From the NCBI GenBank assembly GCA_949825065.1, contig OX463859.1, forward strand, positions 19,181,134 through 19,245,133: a DNA stretch of 64,000 nt, written 5' to 3'. This document shows positions 1-11,379 of this stretch, piece after piece. Position numbers and translations under genes: made by a program. A model generated the notes under the pieces. It was not told where the DNA came from, did no database searches, and saw only the letters and a list, made by a program, of their open reading frames with translations. The DNA comes from Odontocerum albicorne (taxonomy: Eukaryota; Arthropoda; Insecta; Trichoptera; Odontoceridae). The stretch's first letter is position 1, and each line of letters starts with the position of its first letter.

Positions 1-105
1 TTTACTTTTGTCTGTTTGGTTGGAAGAGATTGCCGCCTGGCAATAAACCCGCCAGATTGTATTTAAAGGCTAGATTGTTAAATAAACAATTAATAAATAA
101 ATAGA
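1..105 (+). mobile_element. LINE-A 3' terminus, cut by window edge
   Basis: This is the last ~100 bases of a LINE-A copy. It has the same GGTTGGAAGAGATTGCC and CCTGGCAATAA...CCGCCAGATTGTA blocks seen at 37820-37880 and 58170-58222, and ends in a TAAA-rich tail (AATAAATAAATAG). Any body of the element lies outside the window. Confidence 0.75.
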
Positions 106-464
106 GACATTGCGTGATAGTGCTCATTAAAGACACAGTTAAAAGATTTGTGATGTTCTCATTTCGAAGCACACCAACGATAGTGCAATGTGTTAGTTGG
201 TAAAGAGTAGAAATAGATGATATTGGAAAGAAAAAGCTGTTGAATAGATAAGAGAATATTTTTTAGTGAAGCGGTGAACTGAGGCTAGACTTAGGACTAA
301 ATATGATGGACGCGGCGATTCATTTAAGGCTGTCATATAAAAGTGACCACATGCATGATGTCGTGAGGGTATTAAATTGCGTTTTATAGACGTGTCATAA
401 GTGAAAGATATGTGCTAGGAATAAATGAAGTGAGGATCTAATATATCTGCCTACTCCATAACAT
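106..464. other. AT-rich spacer, nothing recognised
   Basis: No open frame, tandem repeat or family match that I can support. It separates two LINE-A fragments. Confidence 0.5.
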
Positions 465-1019
465 TAACGTCTGTTATTTGGATGTTACAGAGGAATAGTT
501 GGACAAATTACAGCGTCTTCAAAATGTTTGTCTAAGATTTATTTTTAACCTACGAAAGTACAAACATATAACTTCATGCCAGAAGGCAGTGAACTGGTTC
601 AATGTTAGAAATAGACGCCAAATTCACATACTGTCTCTATTGTATAATATTCTTAACTGTCCCCTACCCCCACTCTATCTCGCCGAAAATATTCAGCGTC
701 TTTCCAATCATGGATTAGCGCTACGCTCAAACAGATTGTTTATTAGCCTTTCCAGTTCACCGCTCCTCTTTTTTTACGTCGTCCTTTGCTGTCCATGCAG
801 TGGACTCTGGAATCAGTTACAAAGCAATATAAGACTCGCTTCGTCCTTGGCATGCTTTAAGAAGCGACTGAAAAACCTCTTAATTTCTAGTCAGTAAAAT
901 AACGTGTTTCATTCCCGATTTTTCCTTTCCTCTCCACCATCCCTTCCTTTCCTTTTGATTGATGATATCTCACTTTGTATGAAAAATAATGTTCGGGTGA
1001 CTGTCCGTCTTTGTGGGGT
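465..1019 (+). pseudogene. LINE-A reverse transcriptase, C-terminal remnant
   Basis: The open stretch 499-897 (132 codons) reads LQRLQNVCLRFIFNLRKY, then RRQIHILSLL, then ACFKKRLK. This is the conserved C-terminal part, after the RT domain, of jockey/CR1-type LINE ORF2 proteins. It aligns throughout with 37190-37590. Between about residues 78 and 103 the reading differs from that copy although the DNA stays similar, which indicates two compensating frameshifts. The catalytic RT domain is absent, so this is a 5'-truncated dead copy. It loses LINE-A similarity near 1019, just before the LINE-A tail would begin, and continues as LINE-B sequence. Confidence 0.8.
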
Positions 1020-1205
1020 TTGTTTGACTGTAATTGTGAGAGATATGGGTGGCGTGTGCAGCTTTGAGAAACACTTAAAGACAACTCTTTTTGGGAGTTC
1101 TTATAAAAAATCATGAAACTGTCACATATTGAAAGACTTACGAAGGGTTCTTTGCAGTTCGTCGTCCCTTTGTAAGTTTTCTGCATTTTTCTTACTTAAT
1201 GTGTA
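1017..1205 (+). mobile_element. LINE-B 3' fragment joined to LINE-A
   Basis: The block GAGATATGGGTGGCGTGTGC followed by CAGCTTTGAGAAACACTTAA matches the LINE-B C-terminus at 50185-50230 and 10230-10275. The AAGTTTTCTGC...TTTTCTTAC part matches the LINE-B 3' region at 29440-29460. It follows LINE-A sequence directly, giving a chimeric junction. Confidence 0.65.
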
Positions 1206-1443
1206 TTTTTAAACACATCAAGATGTTTTGCCTAATGGCGTCAGCCAGCACCTACTTAATTTTAATTTTATTTAAGTTTGGTTATTCATCAACGGTATTA
1301 TGCACCTCACAAAATTCTTTAAAAAAAGTAGTTTGCACTTCATATACGATATTTACAAAAATATCCTTACATTGAAAAAAAGGAAAAAAAAATATAACAA
1401 CTCAACAAAACCAAATAAAAAGAAACTTCACGTGTTATCATAT

Positions 1444-1720
1444 TTACGCTGTAATAATTGAATGGTTGAAGTAAAATAGGCAATAAGTACCAAAATTACG
1501 CTGTAATAATTGAATGGTTGAAGTAAAATAGGCACTAAGTACCAAAATTACGCTGTAATAAATTAATGGTTGAAGTAAAATAGGCACTAAGTACCAAAAA
1601 AAACAAAAAAAACTTAGTATGCAGTTTCATTCTATATGCCATATAGAACGACACTGCATACCTAGTTTTTTTTGTTTCTTTTTGTACTTAGTGCCTATTT
1701 TACTTCAACCATTCAATAAT
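1444..1720. repeat. 52 bp triplet repeat plus inverted copy (fold-back)
   Basis: Three direct copies of a 52 bp unit start at 1444, 1496 and 1548 (TTACGCTGTAATAATTGAAT and on). An inverted copy of its TGGTTGAAGTAAAATAGGCA core lies at about 1677-1720. Between them, 1610-1670 holds a smaller imperfect palindrome around TATATGCCATATA. The arms could form a long hairpin, so this looks like a MITE or fold-back element whose left terminal repeat was amplified. No coding capacity. Confidence 0.75.
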
Positions 1721-1851
1721 CCTTTTATTATTATTGTTTTGTATTACAATTTAGTTGCAAATAGTACAATTTGGCAGGCTTATTGATTACAGAATAAACA
1801 GAAAGATTTCAAAAAGGTCTTTAGTGAAAACTAGACTAAATTCCTTTAAAA

Positions 1852-1938
1852 AATCTGTATTCCTATGGAAATCGAACCCAAAACCTCCGGTTTGGAAGAC
1901 AAGCATTTTATCAACAAGACCATGGAGGTTGTCCTATT
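1852..1938 (-). mobile_element. SINE-A head remnant
   Basis: The reverse complement shows a tRNA-like head: a CTTGTTGATAAAATGC region, the GGAGGTTTTGGGTTCGATTTC B-box region, and spacing as in intact SINE-A copies. The 3' half is missing. Confidence 0.55.
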
Positions 1939-1939
1939 A

Positions 1940-2865
1940 TAAACACTCTTCAATGACAAAATATATATCTTTATATCTCAGCAATTGTCATGAGTTTGTG
2001 TAACTATTTTCTAGTTCATTAGGAGGAATTGTCTTGTAGTAATTAGGTCTCAATTTTTAAACTTTACAATCGAGTGTTGAAATAAGTAAAAAAGACTTTT
2101 GTGTTCATGTTCGTGGTTGTATTTGTAAAAATATGTATTTAAAAAGGGTATTTATGTAAAATTCGAAATTAATTGTTTAATATTTCGATATTGGTAGAGA
2201 GGAGGTTAAACTGTATCAAGTATATAAACCCAAACCAATGTTCTAGGCAAAATGCCAACATTGGAAATTCTCAACAATCTTCAAGAGATAGCATTGGTTT
2301 ATTAAAAACCGTTGTAGCCTCGGGGATCAAAGATAACTTAGAAGAATCTACGTTTAACAAAAAAACGTGGCTTATATAACAGGAGGTTATTAAAAACGTA
2401 TCTGTCTGTTTACTTTTCATTTGATTAATTTATTTTTTCTCCTTACGTCTAGGGATTTCGTCGAATGATTAAAACTTCCCAACTGGGAAATGTCATCCGA
2501 TGTATCACTCATTTTTCATTTGCCTTTGTTAAATAGATTATGCTCCAATTACATATTTTTTTTATGGTGCAAATTAGGATTCCTCTTTTCTTTCGCAAAA
2601 TTTCTGACCTCGCACTGTATATTTTTTGAATAAAAGTTTTATTTTAATCATGAAACACAAACCATTCACCCATTATTCACTTTTCGTCTATTTTCACGTT
2701 TGAAGATGTTCAGCATCTAGGTTCTTTACCAGTTAAAAAAACAATAAAAACGTATTTGGACTAAATCCATTTTTATCTACCATTACACACCCAAGAAAAT
2801 ATAAATTTTGATTTTTCTTCCTCTACAATACAGGTACCTCATTATACACCTTATCAAAATATATC
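1940..2865. other. AT-rich spacer
   Basis: Short frames only (for example 2173-2379, 68 codons), without a recognisable motif. No repeat identified. Confidence 0.5.
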
Positions 2866-2869
2866 AGAT

Positions 2870-3250
2870 ATGTATAGATGCACTTGTTCGTTGTCATATC
2901 TATCCTATAGGGTTTTATAACCCTATAGGATAGATATGACATAGTTTTATAACCCTATAGATATTTAGATGTTGATAAAGGATTATAAAATGCCAATCAC
3001 TCGGTTTGTCAGTTTCACATAATTGTCTTGATGAAGTAGACAGACATCACAGATGCATCACACGCGCTTGACTTATCATATACACCTTGTCATAAAACTC
3101 TCATAAAAATTAAGATTTTTCACATTTCGTTCTTTCAAAATATCAACTTGCTCCAATCACACTTTCCTCGGTTTTTTTCCTCTATCATTCCTTCCACATG
3201 TGTTTTTCACTACATATTTTGTCAGTTGTTATTCATTTACTTACTGTTTC
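2870..3250 (-). mobile_element. LINE-C C-terminal/3' fragment
   Basis: Read on the minus strand, the region near 3180-3070 encodes an LEQVDILKERNVKN-like segment. This corresponds to WLDQVNNILKEANVES in the LINE-C copy at 26510-26760. The downstream GTCTACTTCATCAAGACAAT is the LINE-C 3' marker also seen at 7080. Frameshifts and stops are present. A perfect palindrome (2893-2940) lies in its 3' part. Confidence 0.6.
2893..2940. repeat. Perfect 22 bp palindrome, 4-base loop
   Basis: GTCATATCTATCCTATAGGG plus TT is followed by the loop TTAT and its exact reverse complement. The left arm (CACTTGTTCGTTGTCATATC) is also found singly at 6945-6968 in another LINE-C copy, so the palindrome arose here by inverted duplication of LINE-C 3' sequence. 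Confidence 0.9.
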
Positions 3251-4875
3251 CGTTTTTTTTTTCAACATAGGTACCTCGTTATACATATGTGATTTAAAAA
3301 TAAAACCCTTTAAACATAATTATTAAAAGGAAATATGAAAATTAATTCAAAGGAAATTTGAAAATTAATTAAAATGAAATAAAAAAATCTATAGGTTAGT
3401 TTAACATAAAGTTTTGTGTATTTTGATCAGTAATTTTCAGTATTTGTATTAACTTGTCATACGTGCAGTTGTCTGTAAAAGAAACTGTGTCGTAAATTAA
3501 ATTAATAAATGTATAGGGCATCCAAACGTTTATTAAGTATATATATTGTACAATATCTTTGGAAACGACAAGAGGCATTAAAGTTAAGAAGTCACGAATG
3601 CCTGAAATATGTAGCCTAAAGAAATAACCACATTAGAAATCACAGTAACTTCAAATTTTACAAAGCAAGTGTGAGGTTAATCATGACTTATATAATAGAT
3701 TCTATAGCAGGTACATAAAAAACATAGTATTTTAAGATTTAATTAAATGAAAACCCTCCCAACTACCGCTGGCAAACCACTGAGGTTTAAAGTTAAGAAA
3801 GTAGACGATATTGTGAGGTGGAAAAAAACCACAGAAGACATTGGCAAACATCTCAATAGAATAAGTTCTGATGATACCACAGGTACTCATCATTTAATAT
3901 ATAGAATAAGAAACTCATATAACAATGATATGAATGATGTAAAACACTGATATTCCTGACTAAAGAGCTAATTAACATTTTTTTTCATGTATAAATAAGT
4001 TAAAAATCAGTTTTAATAACACATTGTTTCATTTTAATAACTTGATATACATTTTCACCACTGTTTTTCCATTCGCGGTGAAGTATAAAGTTTAAACCTT
4101 TTAGATTATTTTAAACAAGTACGACAATTTACCAAAAACCATATATGTTCAAATAAAACTTTTTGAGAAATGTAATTGCTAAAACCAAATTTGTCAAGCC
4201 TTCAAATCCGATAGCATATTTCCTTTAACACCGATAAAGTGTATTTGCGACAAAGAATTTCTTGTTAACCACTATAGAGAAAATTTCAATTTCCCAGCTT
4301 TCAACATAACATCTTCAGCGGTTTCCAAAATAATATTTTCAAAAATAGAATTATAAATAAAATTCACTTACGTTCGCTTTATGTCTGAGTGTAGTATTAT
4401 CTCTATATGTGTTATGCTGTGGAATTAAGAACCGCGAGTTTCGTGCTTACCCCAGTGGCTTAAAACACGAAAGATCGATTTTTGGGGCCGAAGATAACAT
4501 TGTCTCCAGGGTACGGTCTTCAATATTTCCAATATGTTGTAATATTTTATTGTATTGAATTACACTTTCTTTGTATAGCATGTCGGGTTTATGTGTATAT
4601 TAACGCATTGTGTCAATCTCTTGTGATCAACTGGAAAGGTGTTTAACAAGCCTCAAGAGAGAAAGTTTTAGAGGTCGAAATTGAAAATAAAATAAAACAC
4701 ATGTGGTGACATATAGTATATCGAAGTATTCAAGAACTCTTTCATTTCTCAAGTATAATTTTAAAATTGTTCGGTAGATGTCACTTGAATATGTTACAAC
4801 TAACATATGAAACGACGCCGTCAAATGTAATAAAAAGTTAATTGGATCAATTAAATTTTTTTGGGCTGAACTGCG
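3251..4875. other. AT-rich spacer
   Basis: Only short frames of ordinary length for such DNA (3747-3950 plus, 4627-4824 minus). I recognise no protein motif and no repeat. Confidence 0.5.
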
Positions 4876-4877
4876 AT

Positions 4878-4948
4878 TGGGATTGTAAATGGGTATTGAA
4901 CCCGCAATCCTTGAGTTGGTGAAAACAAGGTTATGAAGTGAACAATTC
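4878..4948 (-). mobile_element. SINE-A head remnant
   Basis: The minus strand reads CACCAACTCAAGGATTGCGG followed by GTTCAATACCC, the anticodon-arm and B-box part of a SINE-A tRNA-like head. No 3' half is recognisable. Confidence 0.5.
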
Positions 4949-4949
4949 G

Positions 4950-5905
4950 AAAAAAAAGTCAGGGGTGACTATCCTGAAATATTAATTTTCATACGTTTTC
5001 TCGCCACGTTGCAAATGTGGTTAAATTCCCAAAAATCCTTCCATGATATAACCCAGAAATGTTATATTTCGTACCGCATTTTGAAAAATTTCCCTTGAGC
5101 GCATGGAAAATGGAAGGAAATTTTCTTGCACAAACATAATTTCCGTAAGTTGGGATCGGTAATGTGATTCTATTCAAGCCGGGACTTATCCGCACAATTT
5201 TGGAATCGCTTCGTTTCGCTTTTGGGGAAGTTGGTGGGAGAATTATGGGGTTTGTGAGGGAGGTTTTATGCATAGTTAGAATAATTTGTTGAGACACGGT
5301 GATGTGTCTTGTCGAATTTTACGTACGAAAGGCGGAAATGAAGTGTAAATAATAATATTAATAATCTACGTCAAAGTTCAAGAAATGCCGGATACTTCAG
5401 GTGAATATTAGATAATATTGTGTTTTTAGAGGTAATACGATGAAGTAAACAAAATATCTTTTCGTTTTAAATATGCGATTTCGATAAGGATTTAAGAAAA
5501 ATAATAATTATTTATTTATTTATCTAGTTCTTGTCACGACAGAATAGTTTGTCTACTTGAGCTAGCAGAAGGAGTTTGTTGTGAATATTTGTATAAACTG
5601 TATTTTCGTTAAGTGTGTCCAAGAGATTGTGAGATGGGTTATACATTTCTCCGAAATGATGACGTACGCCAATGGTGGACTCTCGTAGTATACACTTGTA
5701 TAAGGTTCCAATGTTAAAGAGAAATAATGCCAGAGTATCACCTAATAATCAATATCGGTAAAAAGCATCCACATATATTTTAATGCTATTGTGTTTTCAG
5801 TAAGATACTGATTTCTGGATATACGGTACATGACATACAAGAAACCAAGATCCACATTTATCGAGTGTATCCACTTTTAATAACTTTTTTTTGTTTGTCT
5901 TTTTT
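4950..5905. other. Spacer with one unassigned minus-strand frame
   Basis: A 102-codon frame (5297-4989, minus) has no stop, but I cannot link it to any family. It is basic and lacks a clear hydrophobic segment. With no codon or homology support I do not call it a gene. The rest is AT-rich. Confidence 0.4.
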
Positions 5906-5910
5906 ATATA

Positions 5911-6778
5911 CGAGGTATGATCAATATAGAACATGACTGGCTTTTAAGACATTTTAAATATTAAATAATTACATTTTGGGTTGCATCGCCTTCAAAATAG
6001 TCTCCTCCTACATGAATACAGCGAATCCAACGTTTCTGCCATGATGCAAAACCCCCCACAAAGTTTTCTTTGTTAAGCACCATCTGCGGCCATAAGCTGG
6101 CCAAGCACCATCTGCGATTCGGCTTCAATTGCTGCTACCATCTCAAAACATCGGCTGTTGAGATTCATCTTCATTTTTGGGAATAAAAAATCACACGGAA
6201 TTAAATCCGTTCATGGGGAAAAAAGTTGGTCGCAATGCGATGCATATACAAATTGCCCATTTAAATTGATTGAAGTGGGCTAAACGAGATTCCAACCATG
6301 TAACAAATTTCTCTGTTTGTTAATCGTCGATTTGTCCGAATAATTCTCTGAATTTCAGCGACATTTTCGGCAGTTGTGCTGATACAGGGATGCCCCGGCT
6401 TCTCATCGTGGTGTTTGATCATTTTTAAAACACGAATATCATTCATAACATTGGATTTGATTTAAAGTTTCATCACTGTAAACCTGGTGACGTGTTGCAT
6501 GTCTCATCCCCTGTTTTTCTTAGTTTAAAACATAAGTTGATGTTCGCGCGCTGTTAAAATTTTGCAATCACCTTGTCAGTCGTGGAGGGTTCAAAACAGA
6601 TATCAACAAAATTGCTTACGAAATAGATGTGGATGCACTGAGTACAGCGATTTTTGGTGTACTGAGTGTCATGGTTAACGCAACTGATAACAAGAAGCAT
6701 TGGTCTATCATATACTCGTATACCCTCCATCCCAGCGGGATAACATCTGCCCGGTTTTATATTGATCATCATAACTCG
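5911..6778 (-). mobile_element. Mariner deletion derivative
   Basis: The ends are inverted repeats of the type CGAGGTATGATCAATATA (left) and CGAGTTATGATGATCAATAT (right, reverse complement), each flanked by TA (5909-5910, 6779-6780). On the minus strand, 6446-6270 encodes a mariner DNA-binding-domain segment (TTAENVAEIQRIIRTNRRLT). 6075-5990 encodes the C-terminal block SWQKRWIRCIHVGGDYFEGD. The catalytic D,D34D core between them is lost, so the 868 bp element is about two thirds of a full mariner and cannot move itself. Confidence 0.8.
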
Positions 6779-6939
6779 TATTTATTAAATTACCATAGTC
6801 ACTTATCATGTGAATTAATTAATAAGAATAAAATATAATCATTAACGTTTTCATGCAAAACATCTGCATAATTTATTGCTTTGATAAATTTTCTAGTAAA
6901 GTTGCATAACTTCATTGCTTTAATAGGTATTTTTATAAA

Positions 6940-7330
6940 AGTGCACTTGTCCGTTGTCATATCTATCCCATGACTCCTTAACAAATACTGACTCAAAATG
7001 CTCGATAATAATTATAAAAATACAAATAGCTGCAATTTTTTTCAGATTATTATATTCATATCCATACCGTCACGTAATTTTCTTGACAGAGGTAGACAGA
7101 AAAGAGAGAGCGTTCAACATTCCCCATACCTACACCTTTTTATAAAATCGCACGATTTATCTGGCTTCTACTCGTATATTTCCTATTTTAAAATTATCAT
7201 TCACTTCATCAAACCATACTTCTTTTTCTCTTTCATTAAATTTGCACTAAATACTTGTTTTGTTAGTCCTTTTTTATTTTATTATTTCCAATGTATGTAT
7301 TTGCTTTATATTGCAAGCACGAATTATGAT
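6940..7330 (-). mobile_element. LINE-C 3' fragment
   Basis: It shares CACTTGTYCGTTGTCATATCTATCC with 2880-2905, and on the minus strand TCTGTCTACCTCTGTCAAGA, the marker after the LINE-C stop. Further right, the minus strand resembles the coding side of LINE-C (equivalent of the GRPRK/WLDQ block), badly degraded. Confidence 0.5.
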
Positions 7331-9064
7331 TGATGTATAGATATGCTTTAAATTTCTTTTTCTTGTTTTGGTGTTTGTATTTTCGAATTTCAAAGTGCTA
7401 CAGTTTATTATGTACGTGTTGTGTTTTTTTATTGATATTGCATTATTTATTAGGGTTTTGATTCATATTGTTATGCGAATCATTGTGTTTTTCTACATGT
7501 ATGAAGTGGATGAATTAGACGAGTTTTTGTTTCCGTTTTTTTTTATAAACGGATTTTTTGTGCGTATGTTGTTTTTTAGAGATTTTCCGTGTCATTGGCC
7601 TGCTGTGTGTTTGTTTATATGGTAGTATATGTGAGCTTTTTTTTCATTATATTTTTGTATAAATCGTGTTAATGTTTATACTTTGTAACATCTTGTGTTT
7701 TATATTGATACTTACTCCAATGATGCTCAATCCATAATATGTTACGTATTAATACCTATGTATTATTTTAATAGTCAATATCGACCGTCCATTGTAAGAA
7801 AATAAAATAAAATTTGTTTTACATGCCGAAACTATTTCAGGATGCTCTTCTTTATCTTGAGTTATTAAAATTCCAAATATTTTAAATACACTCTATCTTA
7901 ATATTTCTTTTGTCTATACCATAAAAGTTGCCTAGTTAACGCGTATATTCCATCCAGGATGTCTAACCTAAATGTCACCGCGACAAAATTTCGGATTATG
8001 TATTCTAAGAATGCCCACTAAATTATGGGTATGCAACCTATTATGAGATTTACTTTCGATAAATAATCATATGCTTACCAATACGAGAACATTGATTTCA
8101 TCTTATCACCCTTCATCTGTACAGTGGTTAGAGGGTTTGTAATGAATTCAATTAATATTCGTACTGGTTTCTAAAGGGTACAAGGAAAACTTAGTATTTA
8201 ATATATTTTTGATAACTTACTATTTTTTAAATTTTCAATAGCGTAAGCTTGGTGTGTCTGTGATTTTAGAACAAGTTCTGTATTTCAATGAACGAAATCA
8301 AGTCAACATTGTGTACTTGCTGAGAACACTCAACTTTGGGTGAATAGCCAGTAAAAATATGTTGTGAAATAAACAAAAAGTCGAGATTTTAAAAAAGGTC
8401 AATACAAATGTAACTAGTACATTTAAAGGAGTACACTGTCTCTATTGACCCAAGAACTTTCATCACACCCCCTTGAAACACTGCATTAATAACAGAGTCA
8501 GACATAAAACAAAGAAAAAATATCGATGTCTAAGAGATAAAACAAGTGACGAGTGTTTATTTTGGATGAAGAAATAAAAGCCATCTCCCATTTTGATATT
8601 ATTTTAGTAAATATAGTCCATCGTATCGAAATATAGAGACTGGTTTTATAGAGGAAAGGTTACGCCATTACCCAAAAACAAATAAACGACTCTGACAAAT
8701 CAAATATTTCCCGTCTTTTAGTTAAAATATCTATGGAATATTTCTTTTTCAATGGTCTATGAGATTAGATTGGCGGGTAAATAAAGAGAAAGAGGCAAAG
8801 AGAGTAACAAATAAATAATATCTGAAGGAATGGCCGTTAGATAAATCCTTGGCAATCTCTGGCGGAAAGCGAAAAGGACGTTTTTAGTTTATTATAAAAT
8901 AAAGGGGTCACCATTTCATAATGTAAATTGTGGTTTGTTTTTCTTTATTTTTACTTTTGAAGACTTATTTTTTCAAGAGGACTATAAAAAACTAAAAAAA
9001 ATAACAATGTGACATATATAGCACCGTTTAGAAAACTGTTTTCTAGCTTCTTCCTAATTTCACC
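7331..9064. other. T-rich then mixed spacer
   Basis: 7340-7800 is strikingly T-rich on the plus strand and ends in AAAATAAAATAAAATT (7798-7813), as an unidentified LINE 3' UTR and tail might. The 85-codon frame 7368-7625 is a string of hydrophobic residues caused by the T-richness and is not convincing. 7815-9064 shows nothing. Confidence 0.4.
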
Positions 9065-9165
9065 AATTATGTCGGTAGTCGTAATATATTGGTTAGAATT
9101 CCAGCTAAGGAAATGGGATCCACAGGATCGAATCCCTATTGATTCAATTCTGGAATAGTTTTACT
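9065..9165 (+). mobile_element. tRNA-like SINE head, family uncertain
   Basis: GGATCGAATCCC (about 9125-9136) is a good pol III B box, with a possible A box upstream at TAGTCGTAATATATTGG. The following TCTGGAATAGTTTTACTC loosely resembles the SINE-A body. Degenerate. Confidence 0.4.
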
Positions 9166-9486
9166 CTTAGATTGTTTTACATCTGAATTATGTTTTTCTG
9201 TAGCTTATATGTTGCAAACTAAAACATTTTATACAGCTACTAAAACAGCACAAACATAGCGCTATATAAAACATTATCTGATGAAAAGTTGCAGCAGATT
9301 AAACCTGCCGATCGTCTTAGAACATTTATTTTCTTACCATCGAAACTTTGGGCTTGATCTATCAATGGTGTGTACTCGCTCAAGTGCAATAGTTAACACA
9401 AGCAATACAGACACAAGCGTCTTGACAATCATACTCAATCTCGAGGGATGATAGCCTAGCGTAATTATACGAGTGATTCAATTAGC

Positions 9487-10330
9487 ATGTTGGGTTTTGC
9501 GTCTCAGGTTTACGCGGCTGATACTTTGTTCTTTAAACTCTACGATCCAAGAGATAAAATATTTTGCCAACAAGTCAAATGCTTCTTAAATTTGATGTCT
9601 CAAAATAAAATCGTTTTTAATCTAAGTAAAACAGAATTTCTCTGGGTGGCTTCATCACGTAGACATCTTCTTGATGAGGATATGTTATCAGTTATGCGGG
9701 CTGGTATTTTTTCATAAGATAACATAAAATTTCTTAGTGTCTCCCTTGATAGTAAACTCTCTAAAGATAGACAAATATGTTTTGCAGTTTCGTCGGGTAT
9801 TTTTTATTCAAGAGAGTTAAAATTTGTACGTCCACGTCTTCCAACAGAAGAAATTAAAACTCTTTTTTACTAATTTGTGGTATCGCGTCTAGATTACTTT
9901 AAATCAATTTATTCTCAACTGCCTTATTCACACATGTATTAACTTCAATCTGTTTTCAATGCAGACGTTAGGGATATGGTAGTCATAAATAATGTCATAT
10001 TAATTAAATTACATTATTTATGACAACCATATCTCTAATATCTGCATTGAAACACGAATGGATTAATTTCAAACTTTGTCTCTCTGTATTTGAGCCCCCA
10101 ATGGAATGTCTCTATCGTATCTTAAGAAACGTGTCTCAAAGATTCTGTGGTCGATTTCGTTTTCATCAAATTAATTGATTTTTCCGAATCAATCCAATAA
10201 AATGGGGTTTTTGGCGTGGAATGGTCTGCTTTTAAGTGTTAGAGATATGGGTGGCGTGTACAGCTTTAGAAAGTACTTTTGGGAGGTTTTATCCAAATTT
10301 ATGATTGTCTATGTACACTTAACACAAAAA
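9487..10330 (+). pseudogene. LINE-B reverse transcriptase remnant
   Basis: The 76-codon frame 9487-9717 reads SQVYAADTLF at the position where the copy at 49390 reads SQVYADDILL. This is the RT catalytic YADD motif with the first aspartate changed to alanine. It then reads SKTEFLWVASSRRHLLDEDM, matching the 49.5 kb copy. After the stop at 9715 the DNA still aligns through the LPTEEIKTL and RLDY regions and the C-terminal GGGTGGCGTGTACAGCTTTA block (10240-10265). 5'-truncated, with stops and frameshifts and a lost catalytic residue; inactive. Confidence 0.8.
9954..10052. repeat. 42 bp-arm palindrome inside LINE-B
   Basis: Left arm 9954-9995 and right arm 10011-10052 are reverse complements with about four mismatches, around the centre CATATTAATTAAATT. 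The left arm is native LINE-B sequence (compare 49845-49880). The right arm replaces about 70 bases of LINE-B that should follow. Confidence 0.85.
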
Positions 10331-10589
10331 TTACACTTAATAGATTTAATATGAAAAAAAAAGAGCATTTATGTTGTTAAGCCATGTGGAAAGAATGCAA
10401 GATAAAGTAGAATGAGGGAAGGAAATAGATATAGAGATCCGGATTAACATCCGGATTTAAACCAGAATAGCAGCACTCCACAAACTACTGAGCTCCTTAA
10501 GGTCCTGTCTTGAATAACTTAATTGATAATGTACGCATGCACGTGGGTTCGAAGTGTGAGTTAGGACAAATACCAATAAAGTTACTGAG

Positions 10590-10786
10590 TAATTTGTTTT
10601 TATCAAACACTGTTTATTCCACTTTTTGTAACCGTATAACCTTACCGGTTTCAAGGCTTTCACCTCATCATCAGGGGAGCACAAGTCTTTTTTGTACTCT
10701 CCTGATGATGAGGTAAAAGCCTTGGAACTGATAGGGGTATACCGTTACAAAAAGTGCAATAAACAGTGTTTGATAAAAACAAATTA
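10590..10786. repeat. Fold-back element with hammerhead-like arms
   Basis: Two ~95 bp arms (10590-10684 and 10692-10786) are inverted repeats around a 7-base loop. Each carries CTGATGATGAGGT...CCTTG, and the left arm (minus strand) keeps GAAACCGGTA. This combination resembles the CUGANGA/GAAA core of a minimal hammerhead ribozyme. In the right arm the GAAA is changed to GGAA. The sequence just right of the element (CAATGTTTTTTAACTTCC...) is also shared with the second copy at 61511-61860, so the family extends beyond the arms. Confidence 0.8.
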
Positions 10787-10919
10787 CAATGTTTTTTAAC
10801 TTCCATAAATTTAATGCCTTGACTATAAATAATACATAAAAGTCACTGAGCTTTGAAAACGAATTACAACAAAATATACTTGGCCCAATGTAGACTGTAG
10901 GAGAGTTGAAACTGAAACC

Positions 10920-11190
10920 TAATGAAGAAACTCGAAAATTGACGAAATATTCATCAGCGACATAAGGTTCCGTAGGTTGGCATGGATAGGCCAGGTCATG
11001 TGTGTAGGTTCCATTTGACACGGTCAGTAAAAAAATATTAGGTAAACTAAGTAATACGGAAGAAGGTCACTAAACGGTTAGGCAAAAGCTTTAAGATAAT
11101 ATAAAGCAAAATCTAAAGAAACTTAAAGTGAACGGAGACTGAGAGAAGATGGCGAGTGATCAATCAGCTTGGAGAAAAATTATCCGATAG
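10920..11190 (+). pseudogene. LINE-D C-terminal fragment
   Basis: The forward frames encode RFRRLAWIGQVM at about 10961-11000 and, after frameshifts, NIKQNLKKLKVNGD, then MASDQSAWRKIIR and a stop at 11188-11190. This layout (LxWIGHV ... DNIKxDLKKL ... AxDRxxWRxII) is the usual C-terminus of a class of LINE ORF2 proteins. Different from LINE-C, and inactive. Confidence 0.65.
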
Positions 11191-11379
11191 TATAAAGTTC
11201 TACTATAGTATAGGAGTTTATGTTCCTATGATGTAGGGATGTAGAAAGGTTTTATTTTTACATCGGCACTAAATGGGTATTAGATAAATAAAGAAATGGT
11301 TCAGCCTCAAATAAATAATTAGTATTGGAATATTTATAAAAATAATCTATAAGATTATTATAAAAGTTACGAGAAATTT

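Noticed and set aside
4989..5297. 102-codon minus-strand ORF as a gene.
   Set aside because: No family motif, no promoter or splice context, and length within chance expectation for a 64 kb window.
7368..7625. Membrane protein suggested by a highly hydrophobic 85-codon frame.
   Set aside because: The hydrophobicity follows from the T-rich strand (TTT, TTG, ATT codons). The stretch ends in a LINE-like A-rich tail.
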